Program-made: the position numbers and the translations under genes
DNA from: G965216695 sp965216695
Lineage (GTDB): Bacteria; Pseudomonadota; Gammaproteobacteria; Pseudomonadales; Azotimanducaceae
Length of the DNA stretch: 64,000 bases
Assembly (NCBI GenBank): GCA_965216695.1
Contig: OZ244212.1
Coordinates: forward strand, 4,402,001 to 4,466,000
Direction of reading: 5' to 3'
Shown here: positions 25,837 through 34,284 of the stretch, one piece after another
Numbering within the stretch: position 1 is the stretch's first letter
Layout of the letters: the number at the start of each line of letters is the position of its first letter
The notes under the pieces: generated by a model
What the model saw: the letters and a program-made list of their open reading frames with translations, nothing else
Database searches by the model: none
Told to the model about the DNA's origin: nothing

Positions 25837-27177
25837 TCAGCGTTCCTCTGCCAGCTCTTCCAGACGCCGCACGAAGGGTTTGCGGCCGCTCCAGATCAAC
25901 ACTGCCGCTACCGGTCCGACCATTGCGCCCACCAACGCGAGCGACTTTCCGACGGCGCGTGGGTCGCCGAAGATGAAGTCGGTACCAAACGCGACAAGCG
26001 TCGGACCGAGCGCAAGCCCAATGACGTTGGTGCTGACGACGTACATCCCCGATACCACACCGCGCATCGCATTGGGCGTAACGTGCTGCATGGACGACGT
26101 AACGAGCGCCAGCGGCAGCGTAACGAAGAAGCTTGCCGCCGCGATACACGCAAGCGCTGCGTACGCGGACGTCTGCTGCGCCATCAGCACCAGGCTGATC
26201 GAAGCGGCGAGCGCCGCGGCGACGCCGATCCTAAGTGTTGCGTCCTGATAACCGCGCCGTTCCAGAAACCGTGCGATGACGGGTCCTGTTAACACCCCAG
26301 ACGAACCCGCGACCAGAGCGACCACTCCGTACTCCCGTCCCGCTTGCACCAGGTCCCATTCGAACACGCGCAGCAGAACGGTTGGCGTCCAGGCCTGCAG
26401 GCCGTACAGCATGATAACGATGAACGGAATCCCGATGTGCAGTGACAGGTACAAGCGCCAGTGCTGGCGCAGAAAACCCAGAACCTCGGACCACGGCGGC
26501 GTTTCGGCAGACAGATCCATGCGGCCGTGCCGAACGGGCTCGCTCACGGTCATCAGGAGCGCGACGATCAGGATTCCGGGCAGCCCCACGGCCAGAAAGG
26601 TGAACTGCCAGGGTTTCAACGCGCCGAGCAGCGGCACCGCAATAGTGTCGACATCCCGCGTGAGTTCCAGCATCTCGGCGCCGGCAATCATTGCGATGCC
26701 GCCGCCGATGTACGGCCCCATCAGGTACACGCTGATCGGGCGCGACAGCCGTTCGGGTCTGAAATAGTCGGCCAGTACCGACCAGGCCGCGGGCGTCAAC
26801 GCCGCCTCACCGGCTCCCACGCCCATTCGCGCCACAAGAAACTGTGGATAGCTGCGCGACAGGCCGCAGGCAATCGTGGTCAGGCTCCAGACGATTACGC
26901 CGCCGATCATGATCCGGACGCGGTGGTACTTGTCGACCATCCGGCCGATCGGGACGCTCAGGCCCACGTAGGTGAGGACGAAGGCCATGCCCTGCAGGAA
27001 GCTGATCTGGGTATCACTTATACCCAGGTCTTCGCGAATGGGCTCCACCAGCAGGTTCAGCACCTGTCGGTCGACGAACGAGAAGGTGAACGCCAGCAGC
27101 AGGACCAGCGTGACGTACCAGCCGTAGCGCTCCGAAGGCCACGGGTGACCATCCGATGCTCGGTGTGATTCGGCCAT
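25837..27177 (-). CDS. Major facilitator superfamily transporter
   Basis: 446 aa starting at MAESHRAS (27177); the longer frame overlaps the divergent amidohydrolase leader. Twelve hydrophobic segments are discernible. Landmarks: FVDRQVLNLLVEPI in TM1, GRMVDKYHRVRIM in the loop between TM2 and TM3 (the MFS A-type motif), RMGVGAGEAALTPA in TM4 and GVVSGMY in a late helix. This looks like the spinster / ACS-like organic-anion branch of the MFS. Substrate unknown; co-orientation with the acyl-CoA synthetase suggests uptake of the acid it activates (inference). Confidence 0.9.
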   Translation of the reverse strand: MAESHRASDGHPWPSERYGWYVTLVLLLAFTFSFVDRQVLNLLVEPIREDLGISDTQISFLQGMAFVLTYVGLSVPIGRMVDKYHRVRIMIGGVIVWSLTTIACGLSRSYPQFLVARMGVGAGEAALTPAAWSVLADYFRPERLSRPISVYLMGPYIGGGIAMIAGAEMLELTRDVDTIAVPLLGALKPWQFTFLAVGLPGILIVALLMTVSEPVRHGRMDLSAETPPWSEVLGFLRQHWRLYLSLHIGIPFIVIMLYGLQAWTPTVLLRVFEWDLVQAGREYGVVALVAGSSGVLTGPVIARFLERRGYQDATLRIGVAAALAASISLVLMAQQTSAYAALACIAAASFFVTLPLALVTSSMQHVTPNAMRGVVSGMYVVSTNVIGLALGPTLVAFGTDFIFGDPRAVGKSLALVGAMVGPVAAVLIWSGRKPFVRRLEELAEER

Positions 27178-27301
27178 GCTCTCCCCGGCGCGCAAACCCC
27201 GCATGCTAGCGGATTGGCGGGCTCTCGGGGAGGGCGGGTGCAGGGCGGCGGGAATCTTAGTACATTTGTGCAGCCGTACCGGCACTCAAGGGGACGGGAC
27301 T

Positions 27302-29014
27302 ATGCTGGATATTCGAATTGACAATGCCGTGATCGTCGACGGCACGGGCGCACCCGCGCGTAATGGCAGCGTCGGGATTCGCGACGGGCGCATCGCCGCG
27401 GTTGGCGACGTGGGTGAGAGCGCCAAACGAACGGTGGATGCCGGTGGGTTGGTAGCTGCTCCGGGGTTCGTCGACGTGCACACGCACTACGACGCCCAGG
27501 TGTTCTGGGACCACACGGTGAGTCCGTCTTGCTACCACGGCGTTACCACCGTATTCGGCGGCCACTGCGGATTCAGCATCGCGCCGCTCAACGAGGAGGC
27601 AGCGCCGTACCTGCTGCGCATGTTGGCGCGCGTGGAGGGGATGCCGGTGCCGAGCCTGGAGCAGGGTGTGCCGTGGAACTGGAAAACGTTCGGTGAGTAC
27701 CTCGGAAAACTCGATGGCAACCTCGGCGTGAACGCCGGCTTCATGGCGGGACACAGCGCTATCCGCCGGGTCGTAATGGGTGAAGGTGCGGTGGGCGCGA
27801 AAGCGTCGGACAAAGAACTCGAACAGATGCAGCAGCTTCTGGCGGAGTCGATTGAACAGGGCGCGCTAGGGTGGTCGTCCACAGTTTCGCCCACGCACAA
27901 CGACGCGGAAGGACAGCCAGTGCCGTCGCGGCACGCGGACCGCCGTGAATTGCTTGCCTTTGCGGAAGTGTGCGGTCGTTACCCGGGTACGTCGATCGAG
28001 TTTCTTCCCGGGGTTGGCATGTTTTCCGATGAAACCAAGCAACTGATGTCTGACCTGTCCACCACGGCTGGGCGGCCTGTGAACTGGAACGTACTCGTGG
28101 CCGGCGATCCCAAGCTGATGGAAAATCAGCTGGACGCGAGCGATGTAGCACGCGCGAATGGTGGCAAGGTGGTAGCACTCACGGTGCCGCAGCCAGTAAC
28201 GCTGCGCATCAACCTGTTCGGTGGGTTTGTATTCGACGCGCTGGACGGCTGGGCCGAGCTGTTCGAACTGCCGGTCGGCGAACGCATGGTCCGGCTGCGG
28301 GATGCAGACTATCGCGCGAAGCTCGATGCGATGGCGCAGAAGCCGGGGCCGTTCAAGCAGATTGCAGATTGGGCCAACATGAGCGTGCACAGCGCGTTCG
28401 ACGACGCAAACAAGCACCTGGAGGGCCGGATGCTGGGCGACATTGCCCGGGAACAGGGCAAGAAGCCGATTGACGTGATGTTCGACCTGGCGTTGTCCGA
28501 GGGCCTTCGCACGTCGTTCATGCCGCCGGCGTTTGGCGGCGGTGCAGATCCGGCGCTGTGGGACCTGCGGGGCAGGCTCTGGGCGGACAATCGCACGATC
28601 ATCGGCGCGTCTGACGCCGGCGCCCACCTCGACATGATCGATACCTTCGCGTTCTCGACCCAGGTGTTGGGTAACGGCGTACGCGAGTATGGCGTGATAT
28701 CGCTGGAGGAGGGCGTGCATCAGATAACGCAGGTTCCGGCAGAGCTTTTCGGGCTGAAGGAGCGCGGCGTGCTGAGAGAAGGGTGGCATGCCGACGTGGT
28801 GCTATTCGACCCGGCAACGGTCGGTACCGGCCCCGTGTATTTCAAGAGCGATCTACCGGCGGATGAACCCAGAATCTACGCTGACGCGGTGGGTGTTCGC
28901 GACGTGTTCGTAAACGGTACGCAGATCGTCGCTGATGGCGCGCATACCGGCGCGCTGCCGGGCAAGGCGCTTCGTTCGGGTACCGATACAGATACCCCGA
29001 GTCTCGAGTACTGA
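27302..29014 (+). CDS. D-aminoacylase / N-acyl-D-amino-acid deacylase-like amidohydrolase
   Basis: 570 aa starting at MLDIRI after AGGGGACGGG; longer open frame rejected. Metal-dependent amidohydrolase with N-terminal strand domain (DNAVIVDGTG), then GFVDVHTHYDAQ (about 59-70, the HxH metal site), GGHCGFSIAP (about 88-97) and GHSAIRR. The Asp of GASDAGAHLDM (about 440) is the typical catalytic/metal Asp, and the C-terminus returns to the small sandwich (RIYADAVGVRDVFVNGT). The family hydrolyses N-acyl-D-amino acids or similar amides. It is divergent from the MFS transporter and followed 50 bases later by a Tat-exported protein. Confidence 0.9.
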   Translation: MLDIRIDNAVIVDGTGAPARNGSVGIRDGRIAAVGDVGESAKRTVDAGGLVAAPGFVDVHTHYDAQVFWDHTVSPSCYHGVTTVFGGHCGFSIAPLNEEAAPYLLRMLARVEGMPVPSLEQGVPWNWKTFGEYLGKLDGNLGVNAGFMAGHSAIRRVVMGEGAVGAKASDKELEQMQQLLAESIEQGALGWSSTVSPTHNDAEGQPVPSRHADRRELLAFAEVCGRYPGTSIEFLPGVGMFSDETKQLMSDLSTTAGRPVNWNVLVAGDPKLMENQLDASDVARANGGKVVALTVPQPVTLRINLFGGFVFDALDGWAELFELPVGERMVRLRDADYRAKLDAMAQKPGPFKQIADWANMSVHSAFDDANKHLEGRMLGDIAREQGKKPIDVMFDLALSEGLRTSFMPPAFGGGADPALWDLRGRLWADNRTIIGASDAGAHLDMIDTFAFSTQVLGNGVREYGVISLEEGVHQITQVPAELFGLKERGVLREGWHADVVLFDPATVGTGPVYFKSDLPADEPRIYADAVGVRDVFVNGTQIVADGAHTGALPGKALRSGTDTDTPSLEY

Positions 29015-29064
29015 GTTCCAAATCCTATTCCGATTCCGTGAAATGACATTGCTATCGAGGTGAC

Positions 29065-29706
29065 ATGATGTGGTTTTTTCGAAATGGTAAATTCTCCCGC
29101 CGCAATTTGATTGCCGGAGGTGTGGGGCTGGCTGCAGTTTCCACGGCCCACGCGGTAGCCGGCGGCCAGTCGTCGGCGGCCGCAAACGCTTCCGATGCCG
29201 CTGTCGCGCGCCAGGAAATAGAGTACCTGCGGCGGCTGTACGCTCACGCCACGGACCTGATCGGTGTTAACACGAAGGAAAGTATTGCCGAAGGCCGGGC
29301 AATTTATCACCGTATTTTCGCGAAGGACGCGAAGATCACAACCAGCGAAAAAGGCGTGGTTGGTCTTACCGGCAATGGCCCGGACGAATGGGTGAAAGTG
29401 GTGATCGACGCGCTCGGCACCAATTTCGCAAACACACAACACCTGATTGGCTCACAGTTGGTGCAGATCGAGACTCTGCCGGGCGGCGGAAAGGAAGGCC
29501 ATGCGACGATGGAGAGCTACCTGCAAGCATGGCATGCAGCGCCGGACGGCATGATTGACGTGTTTCTCGGCACCTACCACGACAAAGTGCGCTACACCGA
29601 CGGCATTGGCTGGCAGATCTATGAGATGGATCTGGCGCGCACATCGGGCGATGTGCGCCAGGGCAATACGGAGGATCGGCTGACCTCGCGTTCCGACGAC
29701 TCCTGA
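29065..29706 (+). CDS. Tat-exported NTF2/SnoaL-fold protein
   Basis: 213 aa. Twin-arginine signal SRRNLIAGGVGLAA (about 11-24) with cleavage near AHAVAG. The mature domain (about 45-200) has an initial helix EIEYLRRLYAHATDLI, then FAKDAKITT and a strand-rich C-terminal half (TYHDKVRYTDGIGWQIYEMDL). This matches the SnoaL_4 / NTF2-like cone fold used by small isomerases, dehydratases and binding proteins. No catalytic dyad can be assigned. An ATG two codons in is an alternative start. It probably follows the amidohydrolase transcript. Confidence 0.75.
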   Translation: MMWFFRNGKFSRRNLIAGGVGLAAVSTAHAVAGGQSSAAANASDAAVARQEIEYLRRLYAHATDLIGVNTKESIAEGRAIYHRIFAKDAKITTSEKGVVGLTGNGPDEWVKVVIDALGTNFANTQHLIGSQLVQIETLPGGGKEGHATMESYLQAWHAAPDGMIDVFLGTYHDKVRYTDGIGWQIYEMDLARTSGDVRQGNTEDRLTSRSDDS

Positions 29707-29815
29707 TCGGCCGTGGTACAGGCGCCGCGAGTACCCGCGCGCGTCTGCGCGATGCGTAGAGCGCGTAGAACGCATAGTGTGGGGCTGCGGATTTGAGTAT
29801 CATTGCCGCCCTTCA

Positions 29816-29860
29816 GCCGGTGGGGTCCGGCTGCGAATGCCGGTAGGGACCGGCTGCAAT
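29816..29860. repeat. Tandem 22-23-bp repeat of GC hairpins upstream of tRNA-Val
   Basis: Two adjacent copies of GCCGGTRGGGWCCGGCTGC(G)AAT, each an inverted repeat (the second perfect: GCCGGT-AGGG-ACCGGC). They lie 8 bases before the mature tRNA 5' end, in its leader or promoter region. They could be processing or terminator-like structures for the upstream unit. Confidence 0.6.
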
Positions 29861-29868
29861 CCGAATCT

Positions 29869-29945
<77 letters not shown>

Positions 29946-30049
29946 AAATTCAATGACTTGCACCCGATTTCGAGAAGGGTTTCGTGGTGTAAGTGCAGGG
30001 TAAGTGCGAATGACTCCTTACGGAAAACTCATTCCCATAGGAGCCAGGC

Positions 30050-30325
30050 ATGACCCGCACCACACAACCGCGCCCCTGCGCACCACACCACCCCTTCATC
30101 GATCCCGACGACCCTGAAGGCACCCAGCTCGCCATCTGTGCCGTGCTGGCACTGAAGGACTATCGATTCCTGCAGTACGAGAGTTTCGAGAAATCGGGCG
30201 GCGCCATGAACTCTGATCACCTTGATGGGGAAGTCCGAATTCTCCTCGGAGTCGATTCGGCAGTGAGATATCTGGCCGATCTGGCCATCGAGCGCCGCTC
30301 GGCAATCCGGGAGGTGAAACAATGA
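30050..30325 (+). CDS. Small hypothetical protein next to tRNA-Val
   Basis: 91 aa, no signal peptide or membrane segment. A good AGGAG ribosome site lies 6-7 bases before the ATG. The sequence is Pro/His-rich at the start and then helical (LAICAVLALKDYRFLQYESF, then VDSAVRYLADLAIERR). I do not recognise the family. The stop overlaps the ATG of the next gene (ATGA), with GGGAGGTG just upstream, so the two form a small operon. The position directly 3' of a tRNA suggests an integrative-element remnant (inference). Confidence 0.6.
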   Translation: MTRTTQPRPCAPHHPFIDPDDPEGTQLAICAVLALKDYRFLQYESFEKSGGAMNSDHLDGEVRILLGVDSAVRYLADLAIERRSAIREVKQ

Positions 30326-30654
30326 GCCCGCACGAACGCGAACAACTGCAGACACGATTTCGCGAAGCCATCGACACAGCCGCCAAGGCGGTGAAACCGG
30401 AGGAATTGCGAGCGTGCGAATCTCGATTGAACCACGTGGCCAATGGGCGCATTCCCAGCGAACTGCGCGCCCAGGTCGGGGACATCGACCACGTGGGTTC
30501 AGCGCTGGCGAACGCCACGAACATGCTGAGGTTTATGCAGACCGCGCTGACTCAAGCCGACTGGCCGCACGAACTCGCCGGCGTGGAAAAGACCGGCGCT
30601 TTCTTCATCTTCGAGCACTGCGCTTCACCGTCGCCGGAATCAGGGACGCGCTGA
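30322..30654 (+). CDS. Small hypothetical protein, probably frameshifted at its 3' end
   Basis: 110 aa, helical, no known domain. It is coupled to the preceding ORF (ATGA) and has a strong ribosome site (GGAGGTG). The protein reads naturally through KTGAFFIFEH, then ends CASPSPESGTR. In the alternative frame from about 30625 the DNA encodes FTVAGIRDALIWVVEELDKPRG with a stop at 30690-30692, which looks like genuine helical protein. A one- or two-base indel near 30612-30625 would join them into a protein of about 122 aa. It may be a pseudogene, a sequencing error or a natural terminus. Confidence 0.5.
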   Translation: MSPHEREQLQTRFREAIDTAAKAVKPEELRACESRLNHVANGRIPSELRAQVGDIDHVGSALANATNMLRFMQTALTQADWPHELAGVEKTGAFFIFEHCASPSPESGTR

Positions 30655-30819
30655 TCTGGGTGGTCGAGGAACTCGACAAACCCCGCGGCTAGGCTACCGG
30701 CTCGCTCCGTGTGGGTGGGCTTTCCTCCAAAGCGGTCATACGATTCGTTCTGCTTCTACCGCCGTTCACGGCCACTAGGGGACATCCCAGTTTCGTCAGG
30801 CACCAGAATTTCTCCGAAA

Positions 30820-31242
30820 TTATTCCGTGAATGGATCACCAGCCAGATGCAGCATGCAGTGGTTAGCAAACGCGGCCTTTCTGTGTCTCGATGCATTCTG
30901 AAACTCAGGATCAGAAAGCATCTCCATAAAAGCGCGACGCGTGGGAAAGTACATTATCGCCGCAATATCCCAGGCAGGTTGTTCGGGGCCAATCATGACC
31001 TGGTCCACCGGCGTACTGAACACCACTCGACCACCGCAACCCACGACAAATGGTCCGGCGGCAGAGCTATATCTAGCATATGCCTCTTCTCCAGATACGT
31101 CGGCTTCGGGAGTACCGTATTCAGGGTCACCAGGTTGGTACTGCGCTCGAGCGTTGAACTGAAAGAGGTTCAACGCCCCCACAGGAGCGTCCGCGGGCAA
31201 AGACATCAGCTTCTCAAGCTGGGATTGGGTTGGCGTGGACAT
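30820..31242 (-). CDS. DUF1330-like (dimeric alpha/beta-barrel) protein
   Basis: 140 aa, cytosolic. The element SGEEAYARYSSAAGPFV (about 49-65) followed by GGRVVFSTPV and WDIAAIMYFPTRRAFMEML (about 90-108) matches the DUF1330 / ferredoxin-like dimeric barrel pattern. Such proteins are often small oxidoreductase-related or stress proteins of unknown activity. The gene is isolated, with 127 and 220 bases of mostly AT-richer non-coding DNA on either side. Confidence 0.75.
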   Translation of the reverse strand: MSTPTQSQLEKLMSLPADAPVGALNLFQFNARAQYQPGDPEYGTPEADVSGEEAYARYSSAAGPFVVGCGGRVVFSTPVDQVMIGPEQPAWDIAAIMYFPTRRAFMEMLSDPEFQNASRHRKAAFANHCMLHLAGDPFTE

Positions 31243-31462
31243 AGATAGGAACCTTATAGCTCGTGTTACTGATGGATATGCGTCGAGCGTATTCTAGTCA
31301 AGCAAACGCGGGTATGTCGCAATTGGGTCGTGTTCGGCTGTAGCGATGCACCTGGCCTACGTCCGCTATCGCCAATATCCTAATGACAACCGCGCCGGCC
31401 TTGCTACTCGATTGCTCACCCCGATGGGTGCCCGGCCTTAGAGCCAACAAAAAGCTAGTGGC

Positions 31463-32203
31463 TTACGATTCGGGGCGCGTGCCGTGTCTTAGCCCCGATG
31501 CTCGGTTGCTCGGGCCACCGTCTAGAAGTAAAGACACACCTTTGCACCAATTGGTCGAAAGGAGACTGGGTTCGAAAGCGGGATTGGCCCACTTGAGAGC
31601 GACTTCCACGTCATCGAGCAGATCCAGCACGGGCTTATCCCAATCGGCGCGTGTAAAGGTCTGATCAGTTCCATATGCCGACATCATGCGAGAGAATCGA
31701 AAAAGAAGAGTCCCTTGACGTGCGCAAGCACCAGAACTTTTCTGAAGCATGTATCCTAGGGTGAAGAACGCAGCGAATCTGCGCTCAAACGCTGCTTGTT
31801 CCAAGAGGGTGTAGGCTGTCGCAACGTCTGCCGCTGACTCCGCGTTGGCTAGTGTTATTGTTCCTTGTAGCTGCTGAGCAAACGGCGAGCCTGCATCGAC
31901 TCCTAGCTTGATCATCCTATCTAGTTCTTTCGGGTTTCGCGCGTCGTGATCTAGTCGCAGATGGGCTGCAGCCCATTCAGCGTGATACCTCGCATCTGCG
32001 GCAGCAGCCTTCTCAAACAGCTCGAACGCTCGTTCGACGTCCACGCCCACACCACACTCGCCGGACAAGTAGCACTGCGCACAGGCGACCACCCAAGGAG
32101 GTCCGGCGTCAAGATTGTTGCAAATGGGCGGCTCAGTTCCCATAGACGTAGGAGAGCACCCTAACATCGTTAGGCAGAACACAATGAGCAATTGGTGGTT
32201 CAT
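31463..32203 (-). CDS. Sel1-repeat-like lipoprotein, atypical base composition
   Basis: 246 aa. Signal peptide with lipobox MLGC (Cys near residue 16). The mature part has helical repeats of the Sel1/TPR type: ERAFELFEKAAAAD, then GSPFAQQLQG, YTLLEQAAFERR and FFTLGYML. Six Cys in the first 50 residues could form disulphides. Base composition is visibly lower in GC than its neighbours and codon use differs, in keeping with a horizontally acquired patch from the tRNA to about 32.3 kb. Function unknown; Sel1 proteins usually mediate protein-protein contacts. Confidence 0.65.
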   Translation of the reverse strand: MNHQLLIVFCLTMLGCSPTSMGTEPPICNNLDAGPPWVVACAQCYLSGECGVGVDVERAFELFEKAAAADARYHAEWAAAHLRLDHDARNPKELDRMIKLGVDAGSPFAQQLQGTITLANAESAADVATAYTLLEQAAFERRFAAFFTLGYMLQKSSGACARQGTLLFRFSRMMSAYGTDQTFTRADWDKPVLDLLDDVEVALKWANPAFEPSLLSTNWCKGVSLLLDGGPSNRASGLRHGTRPES

Positions 32204-32342
32204 CGATGCCCCCTTACAGGCACTTGCTTATTTCTCCGCCGCGGCGTGTTCGAATATCCGGCGCACATGACGGGACCACATCCCGGTGCGCATCGCCGCC
32301 AGGTAGGCTCGATAGCGTCTGCGGTTGGTAGTAACTCTGGGT

Positions 32343-33074
32343 TCACCCTTCGAGGTTGCGCAGGAACGTATAGTCTCTCGCTCCGGGGTTAACTCTGTAG
32401 AGTGTCGCCGGACGCCCGGTATCGACACGCTTCTCGCCCGTGTCTTCGATCAGCCCTGCCTGTTCGATCCGCCGTCGGAACGATTTCTTCTGCAGCGGTT
32501 TGCCGATGAGTGCCTCGTGTAGTTCCTGCAGCTCGGGCAGGGTGAAAGTCTCCGGCAGTGCGTATACCGGCACGATGGAATAGAGCGCTTTCTGCTTCAA
32601 TCGCTCGCGTGCATCGGCCAGCAGTCGCTTGTGGTCGAACGCCAATGATCGCCGTGCGAGTTTGTCGAGCGGGAGCCACTGCACATCCGCAACCGATTCC
32701 ACGTGCTGCTCGCATTTCTGAAACGCGATCAGTGCCGTGTAGCAGACAGTAACCGACCACCCGCGTTTATCCCGTTTTCCATTGCCGTAGGATGCCAGTT
32801 GCTCCAGGTACGGAGGCACAACGCCGGTTTTTTGGCGCAGCACGCGAGCCACGGTGTCCTCGAGCGTGGCGTCTGCTTCCATATCCACGAACCCGCCTGG
32901 AAATCCCCACTTGTTTCTTTCCGGGTGTTCGGACCGCCTCACGGTCAGTACCTGCAGGGTATTGTCGTGATAGGTGAACAACACGGCGTCCACCGTAACG
33001 ATCGGTCCCGCGAATGCCGAGCTGTCGTATCGGGCGAGAAATTCGGCTTCGGAGCGCGTTTTAGGGTCTGTCAT
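32343..33074 (-). CDS. nrtR: NrtR-type transcriptional regulator (degenerate Nudix domain plus winged helix)
   Basis: 243 aa from the ATG at 33074 (MTDPKT). The N-terminal Nudix-fold domain (about residues 20-150) has GFPGGFVDMEADATLED, but the RExxEE core of the Nudix box is replaced by RVLRQKTGV. The catalytic Glu residues are therefore missing, as in NrtR repressors that sense ADP-ribose without hydrolysing NAD derivatives. The C-terminus (about 160-243) is the winged-helix DNA-binding part (LQELHEALIGKPLQKKSFRRR). The gene is divergent from an SPFH protein and an NAD-kinase-like gene across 162 bases with two operator-like sites, one only 12 bases before its start, which suggests autoregulation. 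Confidence 0.85.
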   Translation of the reverse strand: MTDPKTRSEAEFLARYDSSAFAGPIVTVDAVLFTYHDNTLQVLTVRRSEHPERNKWGFPGGFVDMEADATLEDTVARVLRQKTGVVPPYLEQLASYGNGKRDKRGWSVTVCYTALIAFQKCEQHVESVADVQWLPLDKLARRSLAFDHKRLLADARERLKQKALYSIVPVYALPETFTLPELQELHEALIGKPLQKKSFRRRIEQAGLIEDTGEKRVDTGRPATLYRVNPGARDYTFLRNLEG

Positions 33075-33085
33075 GTGGTGATTTT

Positions 33086-33100
33086 GTGACTGTATGACAC
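33086..33100. promoter_or_regulatory. Operator-like site 1, GTGAC-N5-GACAC
   Basis: GTGAC-TGTAT-GACAC lies 12 bases upstream of the nrtR-like ATG, overlapping where its ribosome site or promoter would be. Identical arms recur at 33161-33175. A candidate NrtR binding site for autorepression. Confidence 0.55.
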
Positions 33101-33160
33101 TTTTGGCAACCTCGGCGCTTGACATATAAGAGGCTATTGGACACTATTATCGTAAATAAA

Positions 33161-33175
33161 GTGACATATAGACAC
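33161..33175. promoter_or_regulatory. Operator-like site 2, GTGAC-N5-GACAC
   Basis: GTGAC-ATATA-GACAC lies about 60 bases before the SPFH-gene ATG. Centre-to-centre distance to site 1 is 75 bases, about seven helical turns. A partial copy TTGAC-ATATA sits between them at 33119-33128, overlapping a TTGACA -35-like hexamer. Confidence 0.55.
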
Positions 33176-33236
33176 TAATGGTGTGGCCGCTCAATACGGG
33201 TCACGGAATCGGCGACGAGAGGAACGGAGGTGTTCG

Positions 33237-34280
33237 ATGTTAGGCATTCGGTATTACAAAGCAGACGCATCCACGTACGTATTGCGTACCGTCGGGGGCG
33301 CCGTTAAGCAGCAGGGTCGCGGGCTGAGCTTCTTCTACAACACGCGCACGACTTCCATTGCGGCCATTCCGGTCAATTCCCAGGATGTGCCTTTTATTTT
33401 CAACCTGCAGACCGGCGATTATCAGGAGATTGTGGTGCAGGGACAGATCACGTATCAGATTACCGATCCGCTCCGTGCCGCAGAGGCGCTGAACTTCACG
33501 ATCGGTAACGGCCGGGTGCACAGTTATGTCAGCGAGGATCCGGTGCGTCTGCCCGAACGTGTGGTACGAACCGCCCAAGGCGTCGTTCAGGATCGAATTG
33601 AAGGGCGGACCCTCAAGCAGGCACTGGGCTTGAGCAATCAGCTCACGGTTGCGATCCGAGAAGGCCTGGCGGCTCACCGGGTAACGACGGCGCTGGGTCT
33701 GGAGGTTCTGGACGTATCCGTGATGAAGATTGCGCCAACGCCGGAAACCGCGCGGGCGCTGGAGGCGCAGACGCGGGAGGCGATTCTGCAGGACGCGGAT
33801 GACGCCACCTATGCGCGGCGTAAGTCGGCCGTAGAACAGGAGCGAACGATCCGCGAGGCTGAGCTCGATACGGACCAGTCGGTGCAGGAGAAAGAACAGG
33901 CGATCGAAGCCCGTCGGATCGAGAACGAGCGGGAGATCTTCCGCAGCCGCCTACAAACGCAGAAGGAGCAGCTACAGGCCGAAATTGAAGCGGAGGGAGA
34001 ACGCCGCGCGTTGGTCGACACGCGCGTCGCCAACCGCAACAAGGAAGCCGAGGCTGACGCCTTTGCGGTGCGGGTCAAGATGGGTGCGTTGCAAACGTTA
34101 CCGGTGGAGCACCTGAAAGCGATGGCACTCGCCCAGATGGGGCCGGATCAACTCATGGCAATGGCGATGGAGAGTTTTGCGCAGAACGCGCACAAGATAG
34201 GTGAACTCAACATCTCGCCGGATCTGGTTAGTGGATTGAAGCGCGCTGTGCGGCAACGCGTTCCGCAACCGAAGGAGTGA
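33237..34280 (+). CDS. SPFH/band-7 domain protein
   Basis: 347 aa from the ATG with GGAGGT six bases upstream. Residues about 10-190 form an SPFH domain (YYKADASTYVLR, then QGQITYQITDPLRAAE). A long charged coiled coil follows (about 200-285, rich in Glu, Arg and Gln), then a short helical tail. There is no N-terminal membrane helix, unlike classic flotillins, so it is probably cytosolic or peripherally bound and oligomeric. It is followed four bases later by the NAD-kinase-like gene and faces nrtR, so it is probably part of an NAD-responsive unit. Confidence 0.85.
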   Translation: MLGIRYYKADASTYVLRTVGGAVKQQGRGLSFFYNTRTTSIAAIPVNSQDVPFIFNLQTGDYQEIVVQGQITYQITDPLRAAEALNFTIGNGRVHSYVSEDPVRLPERVVRTAQGVVQDRIEGRTLKQALGLSNQLTVAIREGLAAHRVTTALGLEVLDVSVMKIAPTPETARALEAQTREAILQDADDATYARRKSAVEQERTIREAELDTDQSVQEKEQAIEARRIENEREIFRSRLQTQKEQLQAEIEAEGERRALVDTRVANRNKEAEADAFAVRVKMGALQTLPVEHLKAMALAQMGPDQLMAMAMESFAQNAHKIGELNISPDLVSGLKRAVRQRVPQPKE

Positions 34281-34284
34281 GGCC

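Noticed and set aside
31346..31441. A 31-codon plus-strand ORF (MHLAYVRYRQ...) between the DUF1330-like and Sel1-like genes
   Set aside because: Reads plausibly but has no ribosome site, neighbour coupling or recognisable family; could be an integrase remnant, but not supportable.
29946..33000. A duplicated tRNA 3' end as an attachment site
   Set aside because: I scanned for the T-arm/acceptor sequence of tRNA-Val and saw no second copy, and no integrase gene; island status stays inference.
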